Assembly (NCBI GenBank): GCA_910584245.1
Contig: CAJTZF010000001.1
Span: forward strand, 141,764-205,763
Direction of reading: 5' to 3'
Length of the DNA stretch: 64,000 nucleotides
DNA from: an uncultured Eubacterium sp.
GTDB taxonomy: Bacteria; Bacillota; Clostridia; Lachnospirales; Lachnospiraceae
Part shown: in pieces, positions 37,101 through 46,851 of the stretch
How the letters are laid out: every line of letters begins with the position of its first letter
How positions within the stretch are numbered: the stretch's first letter is position 1
The notes under the pieces: model-generated
What the model saw: only the letters and a program-made list of their open reading frames with translations
The model's database searches: none
What the model was told of the DNA's origin: nothing
Position numbers and translations under genes: made by a program

Positions 37101-38318
37101 ATGAAAATAAAACGAATTCATACTGTATTTATACTCCTCCCCCTCCTCTTTTTGTGTTATTGCCATTTCATAAGCCACACGCCCCAAAAAGTACCGCCTG
37201 TCCCCGGCGCCAATATCCCTTCCGGACACGTGGAGGCCCAAATTTCCGAACAGCCGTCACTGAAACTGCACGCGGCCGGGGCATGTCTGATGGACGCATC
37301 CTCCGGGCGGATTTTATATGGAAAAGAAGAATCTGTCCCACTGCCAATGGCAAGCACGACCAAAATTATGACCTGCCTGCTCGCCCTTGAACAGGGAAAT
37401 CTAAAAGATACCGTGACATTTTCCAAGCGGGCTTCTTCTATGCCAAAAGTTCATTTAGGCGCCTCGGCAGGAAGCTCCTTCTGTCTGGAAGACCTGCTCT
37501 ACTCCCTTATGCTCGAATCCCACAATGACACCGCCGTTGCCATTGCGGAACACATCGGCGGCAGCGTAGAAGGTTTTGCGGACAGGATGAATGCCAAAGC
37601 CGCCGATCTTGGCATGAAGCAGACACATTTCGTCACCCCGAACGGACTGGACGCCGAAGGACACGCCAGTACCCCAGCCGATATGTGCCGGCTCGCCGCC
37701 TACGCCTGCCAGAATGAAAGTTTCCTTCAAATTGTTTCAACGCCGTCAAAAACCATTACAAATACCGCACGTTCCCATACCTATTCTTTATCGAATAAAG
37801 ATGCTTTTCTTACCTCATATGACGGCGCCCTCGGCATCAAGACGGGTTTCACGGGAAAGGCCGGTTTCTGTTTTGTCGGAGCGGCCAGACGGGACGGCCG
37901 CACATTTACAAGCTGTGTTCTAGCCAGCGGGTGGCCCCCGAACAAATCATTTAAGTGGGCGGATACAAAAACGCTGATGAACTTTGGATTTGACCACTAT
38001 ACAAACCAGACTATACCGGTCCAGGACCTCTCTTCGGTACAAATCCCAGTTAATGATGGAAAATCGGACACAGTTGGGATCACTACCCCGGAAATCCCCC
38101 CGTTTCTTGTCAGCCCCTACGATACTATTGACATTGAATATGCGCTCCCGTCCAGCCTGGAAGCCCCTGTCCGGACGGATACGTGTGCGGGAACTGTCAA
38201 TATATACATCAACCAGGCGATGGCGGGCAGCTTTCCCGTATATCCACAGAAAAACATTGACAAAACTCAATTTTCTGATATATTACATGAAATTCTCCAA
38301 CTTTTTTTAAACTTCTGA
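37101..38318 (+). CDS. D-alanyl-D-alanine carboxypeptidase, DacF/PBP5 family
   Basis: Exported penicillin-binding peptidase of 405 residues that trims the terminal D-Ala of peptidoglycan stem peptides. Signal or anchor segment at about 5-22; serine-peptidase S11 motifs SxxK in ASTTKIM (about 92), SxN in SHNDTAVA (about 136) and KTG in GIKTGFTGKAG (about 244). A C-terminal beta domain (about 300-370) and amphipathic tail end the protein, as in PBP5. The ribosome site is weak (GGTATTTCCC before ATG). A second paralogue lies at 41251. Confidence 0.93.
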   Translation: MKIKRIHTVFILLPLLFLCYCHFISHTPQKVPPVPGANIPSGHVEAQISEQPSLKLHAAGACLMDASSGRILYGKEESVPLPMASTTKIMTCLLALEQGNLKDTVTFSKRASSMPKVHLGASAGSSFCLEDLLYSLMLESHNDTAVAIAEHIGGSVEGFADRMNAKAADLGMKQTHFVTPNGLDAEGHASTPADMCRLAAYACQNESFLQIVSTPSKTITNTARSHTYSLSNKDAFLTSYDGALGIKTGFTGKAGFCFVGAARRDGRTFTSCVLASGWPPNKSFKWADTKTLMNFGFDHYTNQTIPVQDLSSVQIPVNDGKSDTVGITTPEIPPFLVSPYDTIDIEYALPSSLEAPVRTDTCAGTVNIYINQAMAGSFPVYPQKNIDKTQFSDILHEILQLFLNF

Positions 38319-38346
38319 ACGCTTAGCAAAAAAAATGAAAAAATGC

Positions 38347-38375
38347 TTTACATTTTTTTTTAAACGTGATATTAT
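38347..38375 (+). promoter_or_regulatory. Predicted promoter of type III glutamine synthetase
   Basis: TTTACA (38347-38352) and TATTAT (38370-38375) are 17 bases apart. Transcription would begin near 38382, giving a leader of about 110 bases that contains an intrinsic terminator. Confidence 0.65.
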
Positions 38376-38391
38376 GATTTTGTGCTGAGGC

Positions 38392-38430
38392 GGAACGAAG
38401 GTGTTCTCATTTTTTGAGGACACCTTTTTT
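38392..38430 (+). terminator. Leader terminator with overlapping hairpin before glnN (candidate attenuator)
   Basis: GGTGTTCTC (38400-38408) pairs with GAGGACACC (38416-38424) over nine pairs and is followed by six Ts (38425-38430): a textbook intrinsic terminator inside the glnN leader. GGAAC (38392-38396) can instead pair with GTTCT (38403-38407) around a six-base loop, using the terminator's 5' arm. This mutually exclusive layout resembles ANTAR-type antitermination known for nitrogen genes, but the loop starts with G, not the A expected of ANTAR targets. Confidence 0.65.
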
Positions 38431-38493
38431 CTATAAAAGCTGGCACGTCTAAAAAATATTTGGCATGGTTCATATGCCGGAATGGAGGAAACT

Positions 38494-40605
38494 ATGGAAA
38501 AGAATATAATTTCTGAAGTATTTGGAACTAAGGTTTTTAATGATGAGGTCATGCAGGAATACCTTCCAAAGAAAACGTATCAAGCTTTAAAGAAAACCAT
38601 CGAAAATGGGGAGGAGCTTACTCCAGAGGTAGCAAATGTCGTTGCCCACGGTATGAAGGAATGGGCTCTTTCAAATGGCGCCACACATTATACGCACTGG
38701 TTCCAGCCCATGACAGGTGTAACTGCTGAAAAACATGATTCTTTTATCAGCGCTGAGTCCGACTCGCATGCCGTTCTGGAATTCAACGGAAAAGAGCTGA
38801 TCAAAGGAGAACCCGACGCTTCCTCTTTTCCTTCCGGCGGGCTACGTGCCACCTTTGAGGCAAGAGGTTATACGGCATGGGATTGCACATCTCCTACCTT
38901 TCTCCGCGAGGATGCCATCGGAGTAACTCTTTGTATCCCCACTGCCTTTTGTTCCTATACAGGAGAAGCGCTTGACAAAAAGACACCGCTGCTCCGCTCC
39001 ATGCAGGCGATCAGCAAACAGGCCGTCCGCATACTTAAATTATTTGGCAAAGATGATATTACAAATATTTCCTGTTCCGTAGGGCCGGAACAAGAATATT
39101 TCCTAATTGACCGGGATAAATTTCTAAAACGAAAAGATCTTATATTTACAGGGCGTACACTATTTGGGGCAATGCCGCCAAAGGGGCAGGAGCTGGACGA
39201 CCATTATTTTGGAAGCATCCGTGAACGCCAGGCCTCTTTTATGAATGAACTGAACATAGAACTCTGGAAGCTTGGGATCTTATCCAAGACACAACATAAC
39301 GAGGTAGCTCCTGCACAGCATGAAATGGCTCCTATTTACGACACCGCCAACATTGCCACAGACCACAACCAGCTCGTCATGGAAACGATGAAAAAAGTAG
39401 CGAGAAGACATAATCTCGAATGCCTGCTGCACGAGAAGCCATTTGCAGGTGTGAATGGTTCCGGAAAGCATAACAACTGGTCTATCATTACTAATACCGG
39501 CGAAAACCTTCTGAGCCCTGGTTCCGCGCCTCATAATAACACACAGTTCCTGCTGTTTTTGTCGGCTGTCATTGCCGCTGTTGACGAAAATGCTGCGCTT
39601 CTTAGAATGTCAGCATCGAATCCAGGGAATGACCACCGCCTCGGGGCAAATGAGGCGCCGCCTGCAATCATTTCCATTTTCCTCGGTGAGCAGTTAGAAG
39701 ATATCGTAGAGCAGATTATTGAGAGCGGCACTGCCACCCACAGCTTAAAGGGAGGTAAAATGGACATCGGCGTCAATTCCATTCCTCCGGTAAAAAAAGA
39801 TGCCACTGACCGCAACCGTACATCTCCATTTGCCTTCACCGGAAATAAATTTGAATTCCGTATGCTTGCTTCTTCTATGTCGATTGCCGACGCAAACACG
39901 GTACTGAATGCTTCCGTCGCAGATATACTGGAAAAAATGGCAAGTGAACTTGAAGCTGCTCCGGACTTCAACGAAGCAGTCGACAAGCTTATTCAAAAAA
40001 CATTAAAGGAACATCAGAAAATCATTTTCAACGGTAACGGTTATTCCGATGAATGGGTAGCGGAAGCGGAAAGACGCGGACTTCCCAATGTAAAGACGAT
40101 GGTCGATGCCACGGCGTCCCTGACCGATCCAAAAACAATTCAAATGTTTGAGAATCAAAATGTTTTCTCAAAAACAGAACTGGAATCCCGCGCCGAAATT
40201 AATTATGAAGCTTATGCAAAAGCGATTAATATCGAGGCAAAAGCGATGATTGATATGGCTACAAAACAATACATTCCTGCTGTCATTAAATACACGACTA
40301 GCCTGGCGGAATCAATTAACAGCATCCAGTCCGCCTGCCCGGAAGCGGAAGTAACCGTGCAGACCTCTATTCTGAAACAGTGTTCTTCCCTTCTCACAAA
40401 AGCACAAAAGGCTCTTATTGCCCTGCGCCAGATCAATGGGGATGCCTGTGTTATGGAAGAGGGAAAGGCCCAGGCGGAATATTACCGGGATCATGTATTC
40501 CCTGCTATGGAAGATCTGAGAACACCGATTGATGAACTTGAGATGTTAGTCGATAAAGAAGACTGGCCGGTGCCATCTTATGGCGACATGCTATTTGAAG
40601 TATAG
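38494..40605 (+). CDS. glnN: Glutamine synthetase type III
   Basis: ATP-dependent ligation of ammonia to glutamate, the main ammonia-assimilating step. The 703-residue length and motifs ([11 protein letters not shown] at the N-terminus; [13 protein letters not shown] and [15 protein letters not shown] for metal and glutamate binding; [18 protein letters not shown] for ATP and ammonia) mark the GSIII class found in Bacteroides, cyanobacteria and Clostridia. ATG 38494 is chosen because GGAGG is 5 bases upstream; ATG 38482 overlaps that site. It is monocistronic between a leader terminator and a strong 3' terminator, so nitrogen-responsive control at the leader is likely. Confidence 0.96.
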   Translation: MEKNIISEVFGTKVFNDEVMQEYLPKKTYQALKKTIENGEELTPEVANVVAHGMKEWALSNGATHYTHWFQPMTGVTAEKHDSFISAESDSHAVLEFNGKELIKGEPDASSFPSGGLRATFEARGYTAWDCTSPTFLREDAIGVTLCIPTAFCSYTGEALDKKTPLLRSMQAISKQAVRILKLFGKDDITNISCSVGPEQEYFLIDRDKFLKRKDLIFTGRTLFGAMPPKGQELDDHYFGSIRERQASFMNELNIELWKLGILSKTQHNEVAPAQHEMAPIYDTANIATDHNQLVMETMKKVARRHNLECLLHEKPFAGVNGSGKHNNWSIITNTGENLLSPGSAPHNNTQFLLFLSAVIAAVDENAALLRMSASNPGNDHRLGANEAPPAIISIFLGEQLEDIVEQIIESGTATHSLKGGKMDIGVNSIPPVKKDATDRNRTSPFAFTGNKFEFRMLASSMSIADANTVLNASVADILEKMASELEAAPDFNEAVDKLIQKTLKEHQKIIFNGNGYSDEWVAEAERRGLPNVKTMVDATASLTDPKTIQMFENQNVFSKTELESRAEINYEAYAKAINIEAKAMIDMATKQYIPAVIKYTTSLAESINSIQSACPEAEVTVQTSILKQCSSLLTKAQKALIALRQINGDACVMEEGKAQAEYYRDHVFPAMEDLRTPIDELEMLVDKEDWPVPSYGDMLFEV

Positions 40606-40613
40606 AAAAACAC

Positions 40614-40660
40614 AGATTGCCCTTGTCATTGTCCTATGACAGTACAGGGGCAATCTCTTT
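40614..40660 (+). terminator. Intrinsic terminator after glnN
   Basis: AGATTGCCC (40614-40622) pairs with GGGCAATCT (40648-40656), followed by CTTTTCC. The 190 bases after it hold no gene that I can support; a TTGACA near 40770 lacks a well-spaced -10. Confidence 0.8.
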
Positions 40661-40851
40661 TCCTTCATACGGCTTCCGTCAAAAGCGGCATATCTGTTTC
40701 ACGTTGGACGATATGCTTTTCCGCCAGAAGATCTGCATCTCATTCACCTGTAACCCCATCTTCTTCATATTGACAATGATTTTAATTCATACAAGTATTA
40801 TTTGCAAATCTGGAACGTTTGCTGCATACAATATAAAAAAAGGCATTTCCC

Positions 40852-41178
40852 ATGAAAAAAGCTTGTATCCTTTTGCTGGCCTTTATTCTCTTCTGCCGCC
40901 TGGTCTATCCTTATACCCGCTTCGGCTATGTGGATAAATGGACCGCAGGCTTCCAAAAACGCTTAAATGTCGAATCCGCGCAAATGAAACCGGGCGAAAA
41001 AATCTCAATTTCCATACGGGGAGTAAAAAAAACCGCAAGCTATTCCACATCCGATTTCCGGATCGCCTCCGTCACACCTCTCGGCACTGTCTATGCCATT
41101 CAACCTGGCACCGCCATTATCTCCGTCCGCCAGGACGACAAGGTGTACAAATGTAAAATAACCGTCTTATCTCAATAG
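40852..41178 (+). CDS. Small secreted protein with one Big2-like Ig domain
   Basis: A 108-residue protein: signal peptide or membrane anchor (about 1-20, ACILLLAFILFCRLVYP) and one Big2-like beta sandwich (about 38-107; KPGEKISISIRGVKKTASYSTS, then FRIASVTPLGTVYAIQPGTA, ending KCKITVLS). The order 'disordered alternatives, then V-T-P-L-G-T-V-x-A-x-x-P-G-T' fits Big2. Function unknown; it sits between glnN and a D,D-carboxypeptidase, 72 bases before the latter, and could be cotranscribed with it. AAAGG precedes the ATG at a long spacing. Confidence 0.7.
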   Translation: MKKACILLLAFILFCRLVYPYTRFGYVDKWTAGFQKRLNVESAQMKPGEKISISIRGVKKTASYSTSDFRIASVTPLGTVYAIQPGTAIISVRQDDKVYKCKITVLSQ

Positions 41179-41250
41179 TTCTATTTTTCAATTCTTTTTT
41201 TACCTTTGTCTGCATATATTTTTTTAAGAAAACCTAAGGGAGATACCCAT

Positions 41251-42462
41251 ATGAAAAAAATCGGATTCCTGTTGCTTTTTATTTTTTCTTGTCTATACAT
41301 AGCCGGACTTTCCCACATAGCAGAAAAAGATGTGTATGCGGAGACAAAAGCGGTGTCCGGGGGCGCCGTCGATGTATCCGCCGTATCTGCTGTACTGATT
41401 GAGGGTTCTACCGGAGAAATATTATATGAAAAAGACAAAGACAAGGAGCTCGTACCAGCCAGCATTACAAAGATTATGACGCTAAATCTGATTTTTGAGG
41501 CAATTGACTCCAAGAAAATCTCACTGGATGATAACGTAACGGTAAGCGAGTATGCCGCAAGCATGGGGGGGTCACAAGTATTTCTCGAGCCAAATGAGAC
41601 GCAGACGGTCAATGATATGATCAAATGTATCTCCATCGCCAGCGCCAATGACGCCGCCGTCTCTATGGCAGAAAAAATTGCGGGCTCCGAAGAAGCCTTC
41701 GTAAAGAAAATGAATGAAAAAGCGAAATCACTTGGCATGGAACACACCCAGTTTAAAAATTGCACGGGACTGGACGACGACATTAAGTCCGGCCACTATT
41801 CCAGCGCCTACGATGTCGCCCTTATGTCGCGCGAGCTTATTACAAAACACCCTGAAATCAGCAATTACTCGACTGTATGGATGGATAAAATTACACACAA
41901 AACCAAAAAAGGCGACACCGAATTCGGTCTCACCAATACGAATAAACTGGTTCGTTTTTATGACGGTATCACAGGACTGAAAACCGGATCAACTTCAAAG
42001 GCAAAGTACTGCCTGAGCGCAACAGCGCGAAGAAATGATATGGACCTGATCGCCGTTATTATGGCGGCCCCTGACCATAAAAAACGTTTTTCTGAGGCAC
42101 AGTCCCTGCTTGATTACGGATTTGCCAATTGCAGTGTATACAAAGACCTGGATATCGCGGGAGCTCTTGAAGACGTCCCCGTGCAGGGCGGCACAAAAAC
42201 GACTGTGCCAACCGCCCCCAGCACAATATTTTCCCACATATTTACCTCACAGGCAGACACCGAAACCATTACAAAAAAAATCACCTATTCGGAAGATGTA
42301 AAAGCGCCGCTGGCAAAAGGTGACGTCGTTGGAAAGGTCGAATACTTTTACGACAATAAATGCATCGGCAGCATTGACATCTCAGCAAAAGAAGCTGTGG
42401 ACGAGGCAGGATTCCAGGATTATCTTATAAACGCAGTCAGAAAGCTATTTCATAAACTTTAG
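41251..42462 (+). CDS. dacF: D-alanyl-D-alanine carboxypeptidase, DacF family (second copy)
   Basis: Secreted S11 peptidase of 403 residues. Signal peptide about 1-30 (ILVLL-type core ending VYAETK), SxxK in PASITKIM (about 72), SxN in IASANDAAVS (about 133), KTG in GLKTGSTSKA (about 247), then a C-terminal beta domain and amphipathic tail for membrane attachment. In spore formers such paralogues act in vegetative wall or cortex remodelling; which one cannot be told here. ATG 41251 has AAGGGAG upstream. It converges with spoVB, with 8 bases between the stops. Confidence 0.93.
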   Translation: MKKIGFLLLFIFSCLYIAGLSHIAEKDVYAETKAVSGGAVDVSAVSAVLIEGSTGEILYEKDKDKELVPASITKIMTLNLIFEAIDSKKISLDDNVTVSEYAASMGGSQVFLEPNETQTVNDMIKCISIASANDAAVSMAEKIAGSEEAFVKKMNEKAKSLGMEHTQFKNCTGLDDDIKSGHYSSAYDVALMSRELITKHPEISNYSTVWMDKITHKTKKGDTEFGLTNTNKLVRFYDGITGLKTGSTSKAKYCLSATARRNDMDLIAVIMAAPDHKKRFSEAQSLLDYGFANCSVYKDLDIAGALEDVPVQGGTKTTVPTAPSTIFSHIFTSQADTETITKKITYSEDVKAPLAKGDVVGKVEYFYDNKCIGSIDISAKEAVDEAGFQDYLINAVRKLFHKL

Positions 42463-42470
42463 ATGAACTG

Positions 42471-44141
42471 CTATTTCATAAGCCTCAGCTTCCTTGCGAC
42501 AACATACAGTCTGCGGCCCATCGGAAAATCATAAAGTTCCTGCCGGGTCATTCCCCTGAGCTTGAGGAATACGACAAAATACACAAACACCGCCACTGCC
42601 AATGAAACCAACACCGCCAGGGCATTCGTCGCATATTCGCCAGCCGCCATGCCAAACAACCGGCTCGTAAGCGTATACATAACTATAACGGCAATCGCCA
42701 TCCACAGCGATGCCGACAATGGCACGAAGAATGTCTTGAGCGGTTTTAACCGGAATCCCGGCAGGCAGCGGTAAAGGGAAATAATATTTAATATACCGAC
42801 TACAACCGGGAACGTGACGTTTCCTATAATCAATACATAAATGCCCAAACCCGTAAATTTCAATAGCAACAACACAATGAGGACATGCAGTACGAGCGAA
42901 ATCGCCGAATTAATTACGGGAACACGCATTTTATCAATACTTTGCAGAGCGCTTCCGGTCACATTAGAAACCGCATAAAATATAATAGCCGCGGATCCCG
43001 CCATCATCAGATGTCCGCCGAGCACATAATTCATCGAAGGAAAAAGCATCCGCACGATCCCCTGTCCGAGTACCGTATACCCCATCGCACACGGAAATGC
43101 GATAATCATATTAAATTTGATGCCGGAAAGAATATTGTATTTCACCTGTCCCATATCGCGCTGGGTATAGGCCGCTACCGCACTCGGAATCATCGAAGAG
43201 GCGATGGATGTAGAAATAGCGATCGGTACACTGGTCAGCGTCCGGTAATTCGAACTATATATACCGGTCAACGCTGAAATCGTGCGCGCATCCACTCCCT
43301 TTGCCCCCATCACATCGCTAAACAAATAATAATCAATCAGGCCGCTGACCTGGTACACCGTCTGGCTCAATATAATCGGAAGTATTGTCAAAAACAGGAT
43401 CCGGTAAATATGGGCGGAAGAATATACTCGCCGGGAACGGTCCCTGCGCTCATTTTTTTTCTGGACGGGACGGTAAATATAATACACAAATACAACAAGA
43501 AGAAGCGCAGTCATGGCCCCAAGACAGGTGCCAAGCGTCCCTCCTGCCGCTCCCCAGGCGCTTCTTACAAGACTGTCCGCATTCCATTTCATAAACAAAT
43601 AGGCTGCCGACACACTGACAATCGCATTCACTACCTGCTCCAGCACCTGTGACACCGCCGTCGGCACCATCGTGTTCTTTCCCTGGAAAAATCCCCGGAA
43701 CACACCGAGCAGAGCCACGATAAATATCGTAGGGGCCAGTACACGCAGCGGAATCCGAAGCCCTAAATAAGCCGGATAAATGTGGGTTTCAATCCATCCG
43801 GCACAGACAAATAAAGCCGTTCCAAAAACACCTCCGGAGAGAACCGCAAACCAGAGCGAAAGACGAAATGTCTTACCCATGTTCCGGTACTCCCTTCTGC
43901 TGTTCTGCGAAGAAATAATTTTCGAGAGCGCCAGCGGCAGGCTATAAGAGGAAATAATAAGGATGATATCATAAATATCAAATGCTACTGCATAAATCCC
44001 ATTTCCATCTCCAAGTATGTTCGCCATTGGAATCCGGTATATCATTCCGATCAAACGCACAACAAGAGAAGCCATCGCTAATAGGCTTCCCTGTTTCAAA
44101 AAACTGGCGCTTCGTCTGTTGTCCTGCTTCCCTGTACTCAT
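42471..44141 (-). CDS. spoVB: SpoVB/MurJ-family polysaccharide or lipid II flippase
   Basis: A 556-residue polytopic membrane protein (about 14 helices) of the MOP/MATE superfamily. The N-terminus FLKQGSLLAMASLVVRLIGM and IYRIPMANILGDGNG is typical of the SpoVB/YtgP group, which moves lipid-linked wall precursors across the membrane; in Bacillus SpoVB is needed for spore cortex. It lies 15 bases after the DUF3048 gene at the end of a run with yqfC and yqfD, supporting sporulation linkage. The vegetative flippase role (YtgP/MurJ) remains possible. Confidence 0.88.
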   Translation of the reverse strand: MSTGKQDNRRSASFLKQGSLLAMASLVVRLIGMIYRIPMANILGDGNGIYAVAFDIYDIILIISSYSLPLALSKIISSQNSRREYRNMGKTFRLSLWFAVLSGGVFGTALFVCAGWIETHIYPAYLGLRIPLRVLAPTIFIVALLGVFRGFFQGKNTMVPTAVSQVLEQVVNAIVSVSAAYLFMKWNADSLVRSAWGAAGGTLGTCLGAMTALLLVVFVYYIYRPVQKKNERRDRSRRVYSSAHIYRILFLTILPIILSQTVYQVSGLIDYYLFSDVMGAKGVDARTISALTGIYSSNYRTLTSVPIAISTSIASSMIPSAVAAYTQRDMGQVKYNILSGIKFNMIIAFPCAMGYTVLGQGIVRMLFPSMNYVLGGHLMMAGSAAIIFYAVSNVTGSALQSIDKMRVPVINSAISLVLHVLIVLLLLKFTGLGIYVLIIGNVTFPVVVGILNIISLYRCLPGFRLKPLKTFFVPLSASLWMAIAVIVMYTLTSRLFGMAAGEYATNALAVLVSLAVAVFVYFVVFLKLRGMTRQELYDFPMGRRLYVVARKLRLMK

Positions 44142-44156
44142 GCCGGCACCCTTTCG

Positions 44157-45302
44157 TTATTTTTTATTTTGAAAAGAGATGAGTGTTTTTCTGTTTGCCG
44201 GATATGCGGCGATATATGTCTTACCCGCATTGACCGCCAGCACGTTGCCGTCCGCATCATAATAACACATCGTTCCCTTTTCTTCATTTTTCCTCCAGGT
44301 AATCTTTATACGCTTTCCATTTGTAATATAGTACCCTTCTCCCTTGCGCTTGTGCAAATACAAATGCTGGTAACCATTTCGGTCAATATTCGTTTCCTTT
44401 ACAAGCTGGATTATTACATTTTTAAAAGCAAGCTGCTTTCCATTTTCATGGTCCTTGTGTTTCGCCCCATACTCATATTTCTTGTATTCCCGAGATTTCT
44501 TATCATACTTTAAATAACAGGTAGAATACGCCGAAAATGGCAAATACACATACGTCGTACGCTCTCCGGATGGCAAGTCCGTATCGTCCTCGTAAAAATC
44601 AAAATGCCTTGCCATCTTATCCTTATTAAACTTTGTCGAATATTTAAGCTTTTTGGCCCCCTGCAGCATTTTTTCACCTGACGTATACACATTATGGGGC
44701 GCCCGGACAGAATAGTCCCTCTTGTACACTACGCCGCCGATGGCGGATAACCCGCTGAGATTATCCACTTCCAGCTCCTTAATCTTGGAAATGGCATACG
44801 AAGTCTGTCCAAAATGACAAAAAATAGCATTCCACTCACGGGCAAAACTGACAAAATAATGTCTTGCACTCCGCACGGACCCGAGCCGTTTTATTTTCCC
44901 AGTTCCCTGGAAAACACCAAGCATGCGGGTAATCCCGCCTTCGGCCAGGGCTTCGTAGAGCACGTCGATCTTGGATGTCCCTTCCTGGCGCTGGTTTGCA
45001 TATTCAATATTGTTTATAATAACTGCAAATGGCCTTTGTCTGGCTGCCTTCTCCGATATGTACTCTCCCGTGAGAGCACTTCTCACCTTTCCCGCATGGG
45101 GATCCTTTGTCGGTACCGGCGTCGGCGTTGGCAGCTCCTCGTCCGGCTGCAACGTCGGAACAGCGGTCGCCGCGGGAGGTTCCTGTGCCATTTGCCCTCT
45201 CTTTTCCGCCCCGTATATATAAATCAATACGCTGCCTATTACCGCCAAAGCAACGACACATATACTCGCTATAAGTATGATCTTCCCCTTATTTCTGACC
45301 AT
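44157..45302 (-). CDS. DUF3048-domain membrane-anchored protein (YerB-like)
   Basis: A 381-residue protein with an N-terminal membrane helix (about 8-32), a Pro/Thr-rich linker (PTLQPDEELPTPTPVPTKD) and two DUF3048 modules: RPFAVIINNIEYANQRQEG to ARHYFVSFAREWNAIFCHFG (about 90-180) and the C-terminal KQLAFKNVIIQLVKE region (about 290-375). YerB-type proteins are extracytoplasmic and uncharacterised. ATG 45302 has GGAGGG 5 bases upstream; it overlaps ybeY by 14 bases. Earlier in-frame starts lie within ybeY and lack a signal. Confidence 0.87.
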   Translation of the reverse strand: MVRNKGKIILIASICVVALAVIGSVLIYIYGAEKRGQMAQEPPAATAVPTLQPDEELPTPTPVPTKDPHAGKVRSALTGEYISEKAARQRPFAVIINNIEYANQRQEGTSKIDVLYEALAEGGITRMLGVFQGTGKIKRLGSVRSARHYFVSFAREWNAIFCHFGQTSYAISKIKELEVDNLSGLSAIGGVVYKRDYSVRAPHNVYTSGEKMLQGAKKLKYSTKFNKDKMARHFDFYEDDTDLPSGERTTYVYLPFSAYSTCYLKYDKKSREYKKYEYGAKHKDHENGKQLAFKNVIIQLVKETNIDRNGYQHLYLHKRKGEGYYITNGKRIKITWRKNEEKGTMCYYDADGNVLAVNAGKTYIAAYPANRKTLISFQNKK

Positions 45303-45822
45303 GAATCCCTCCATTCCCACCACTGGTCCGGTGAACTCCGAGAGTGTCCATAATGGCACGCTGTTCCTTCTCCATCCTCAAGCGGTCATTTTCCTGTATA
45401 TGGTCATACCCAAACAAATGCAGCATGCTATGTACCACGAGAAAACTAAATTCCCGAAGCTCTGAATGCCCATATTCTGCCGCCTGTTCCCGGATGATGT
45501 CCGAACAGAGGACAATATCCCCAAGCACCAGCTCACCTGTGTCCGGCGCCAGGACTTTGCTTTCCTGAAAAGCTTTCCCGCTAAAATCCCCCAGCTTATC
45601 GTACTCCGCCATCGGAAAGCTAAGCACATCCGTCGGCTTGTCCATCTGGCGGAACTCTAAATTCATGCCTTGTATGGACGCCTTATCCACCATCGTCACA
45701 CTCACTTCCACATCATAAGGGCAATGAACATAGTCCCTCACAGCAGAAATGATGCGGGCAGCCTGCTCTTCCAAATGAAAACCAAATGGGAGCATTGCCT
45801 CATCCTCAAAATATACCGTCAT
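45289..45822 (-). CDS. ybeY: Endoribonuclease YbeY (rRNA maturation)
   Basis: Zinc-dependent single-strand RNase for 16S rRNA 3' processing and ribosome quality control. The 177-residue protein has the metal motif HSMLHLFGYDH (H3xH5xH, about 135-145) and the upstream TDVLSFPM. The usual length is 150-170; the extra C-terminal tail is glycine-rich. It follows phoH by 24 bases, the common phoH-ybeY pairing. Confidence 0.96.
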   Translation of the reverse strand: MTVYFEDEAMLPFGFHLEEQAARIISAVRDYVHCPYDVEVSVTMVDKASIQGMNLEFRQMDKPTDVLSFPMAEYDKLGDFSGKAFQESKVLAPDTGELVLGDIVLCSDIIREQAAEYGHSELREFSFLVVHSMLHLFGYDHIQENDRLRMEKEQRAIMDTLGVHRTSGGNGGIHGQK

Positions 45823-45846
45823 TGGTTTCTCCCTCTTAAAACACCC

Positions 45847-46851
45847 TTACTTTCTTTTTTGGCTATGATGGTTTTTCCGGTTCTCCCGGTACTGCTCCCT
45901 CGCCTCAAATTTCTCATAGGCATGTACAATTTTCTGCACCAGAGGATGCCGCACAACATCCTTGTTCGTCAAGTATGAAACTCCAATTTCCTCCACATCG
46001 CGGAGAACCTTAAGCGCTTGCTCCAAGCCGGATACGGCGGCAAAGGGCAGGTCCTTTTGGGAAAGATCTCCCGTAATCACAACCTTAGAACCAAAACCGA
46101 TACGGGTAAGAAACATTTTCATCTGTGCCGGCGTCGTATTTTGCGCCTCGTCCAATATAATAAACGCATTATCAAGCGTTCTTCCCCGCATATATGCCAG
46201 AGGGGCCACTTCAATCAATCCCTTTTCTGAATTTTTAATAAATCCGTCCGCGCCCATAATCTGGTACAGCGCATCATATAACGGCCGCAAATAGGGATCA
46301 ATCTTACTTTGTAAATCACCTGGCAGAAACCCGAGGTTCTCACCGGCCTCAATCGCCGGCCTCGTGAGTATGATCTTTCCCACTTCATCCTGCTTAAACG
46401 CCTGTATCGCCATTGCCATCGCAAGATAGGTCTTTCCCGTACCTGCCGGCCCCACACCAAATACCATCATCTTTTCCCGGATGGCATCCACATACTTTTT
46501 CTGCCCAAGTGTCTTAGGCTTAATCGGTTTTCCCTGAATCGTAAAACCGACGAGCTCCTTGTCGATATCCGCCAGGGAAACCGGGGATTTCTCCTGTGTA
46601 AGCGACAGAACATAATCTACGTTCTGCTCCGTAATCGTATTGCCCCGCTCAGATAGCTTTAAAAGCTCACCGAATACGCGGTCTGCCTCCCCCACTCTCT
46701 CCGATTCACCCGTTATTCTCACAGAACCATCCCGCAAAACAACCTCTACCTGGAGTGTCCGCTCAATTTTTTTGAGATGGGCGTCCAATCTGCCAAAAAT
46801 ATTATTTTCATGGCTGGCGGGAATATCAAGAACGATCTGCTCCTGTGCCAT
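45847..46851 (-). CDS. phoH: PhoH-family ATPase
   Basis: A 334-residue cytoplasmic P-loop protein (PhoL type). An N-terminal KH-like region (about 1-95) precedes Walker A GPAGTGKTYLAMA (about 135), Walker B FIILDEAQNTTP and the helicase-like KVVITGDLSQKDLP. Relatives associate with YbeY in RNA metabolism. Three ATGs occur in tandem (46857, 46854, 46851); the last has the best spacing from AAAGGA. It overlaps the end of yqfD by 26-32 bases. Confidence 0.94.
   Translation of the reverse strand: MAQEQIVLDIPASHENNIFGRLDAHLKKIERTLQVEVVLRDGSVRITGESERVGEADRVFGELLKLSERGNTITEQNVDYVLSLTQEKSPVSLADIDKELVGFTIQGKPIKPKTLGQKKYVDAIREKMMVFGVGPAGTGKTYLAMAMAIQAFKQDEVGKIILTRPAIEAGENLGFLPGDLQSKIDPYLRPLYDALYQIMGADGFIKNSEKGLIEVAPLAYMRGRTLDNAFIILDEAQNTTPAQMKMFLTRIGFGSKVVITGDLSQKDLPFAAVSGLEQALKVLRDVEEIGVSYLTNKDVVRHPLVQKIVHAYEKFEAREQYRENRKNHHSQKRK

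Noticed and set aside
40665..40851. Short minus-strand peptide gene (29 codons) after glnN, with TTGCAA-17-TAAAAT upstream
   Set aside because: No ribosome site of quality and no recognisable product; promoter-like matches are frequent in AT-rich gaps.
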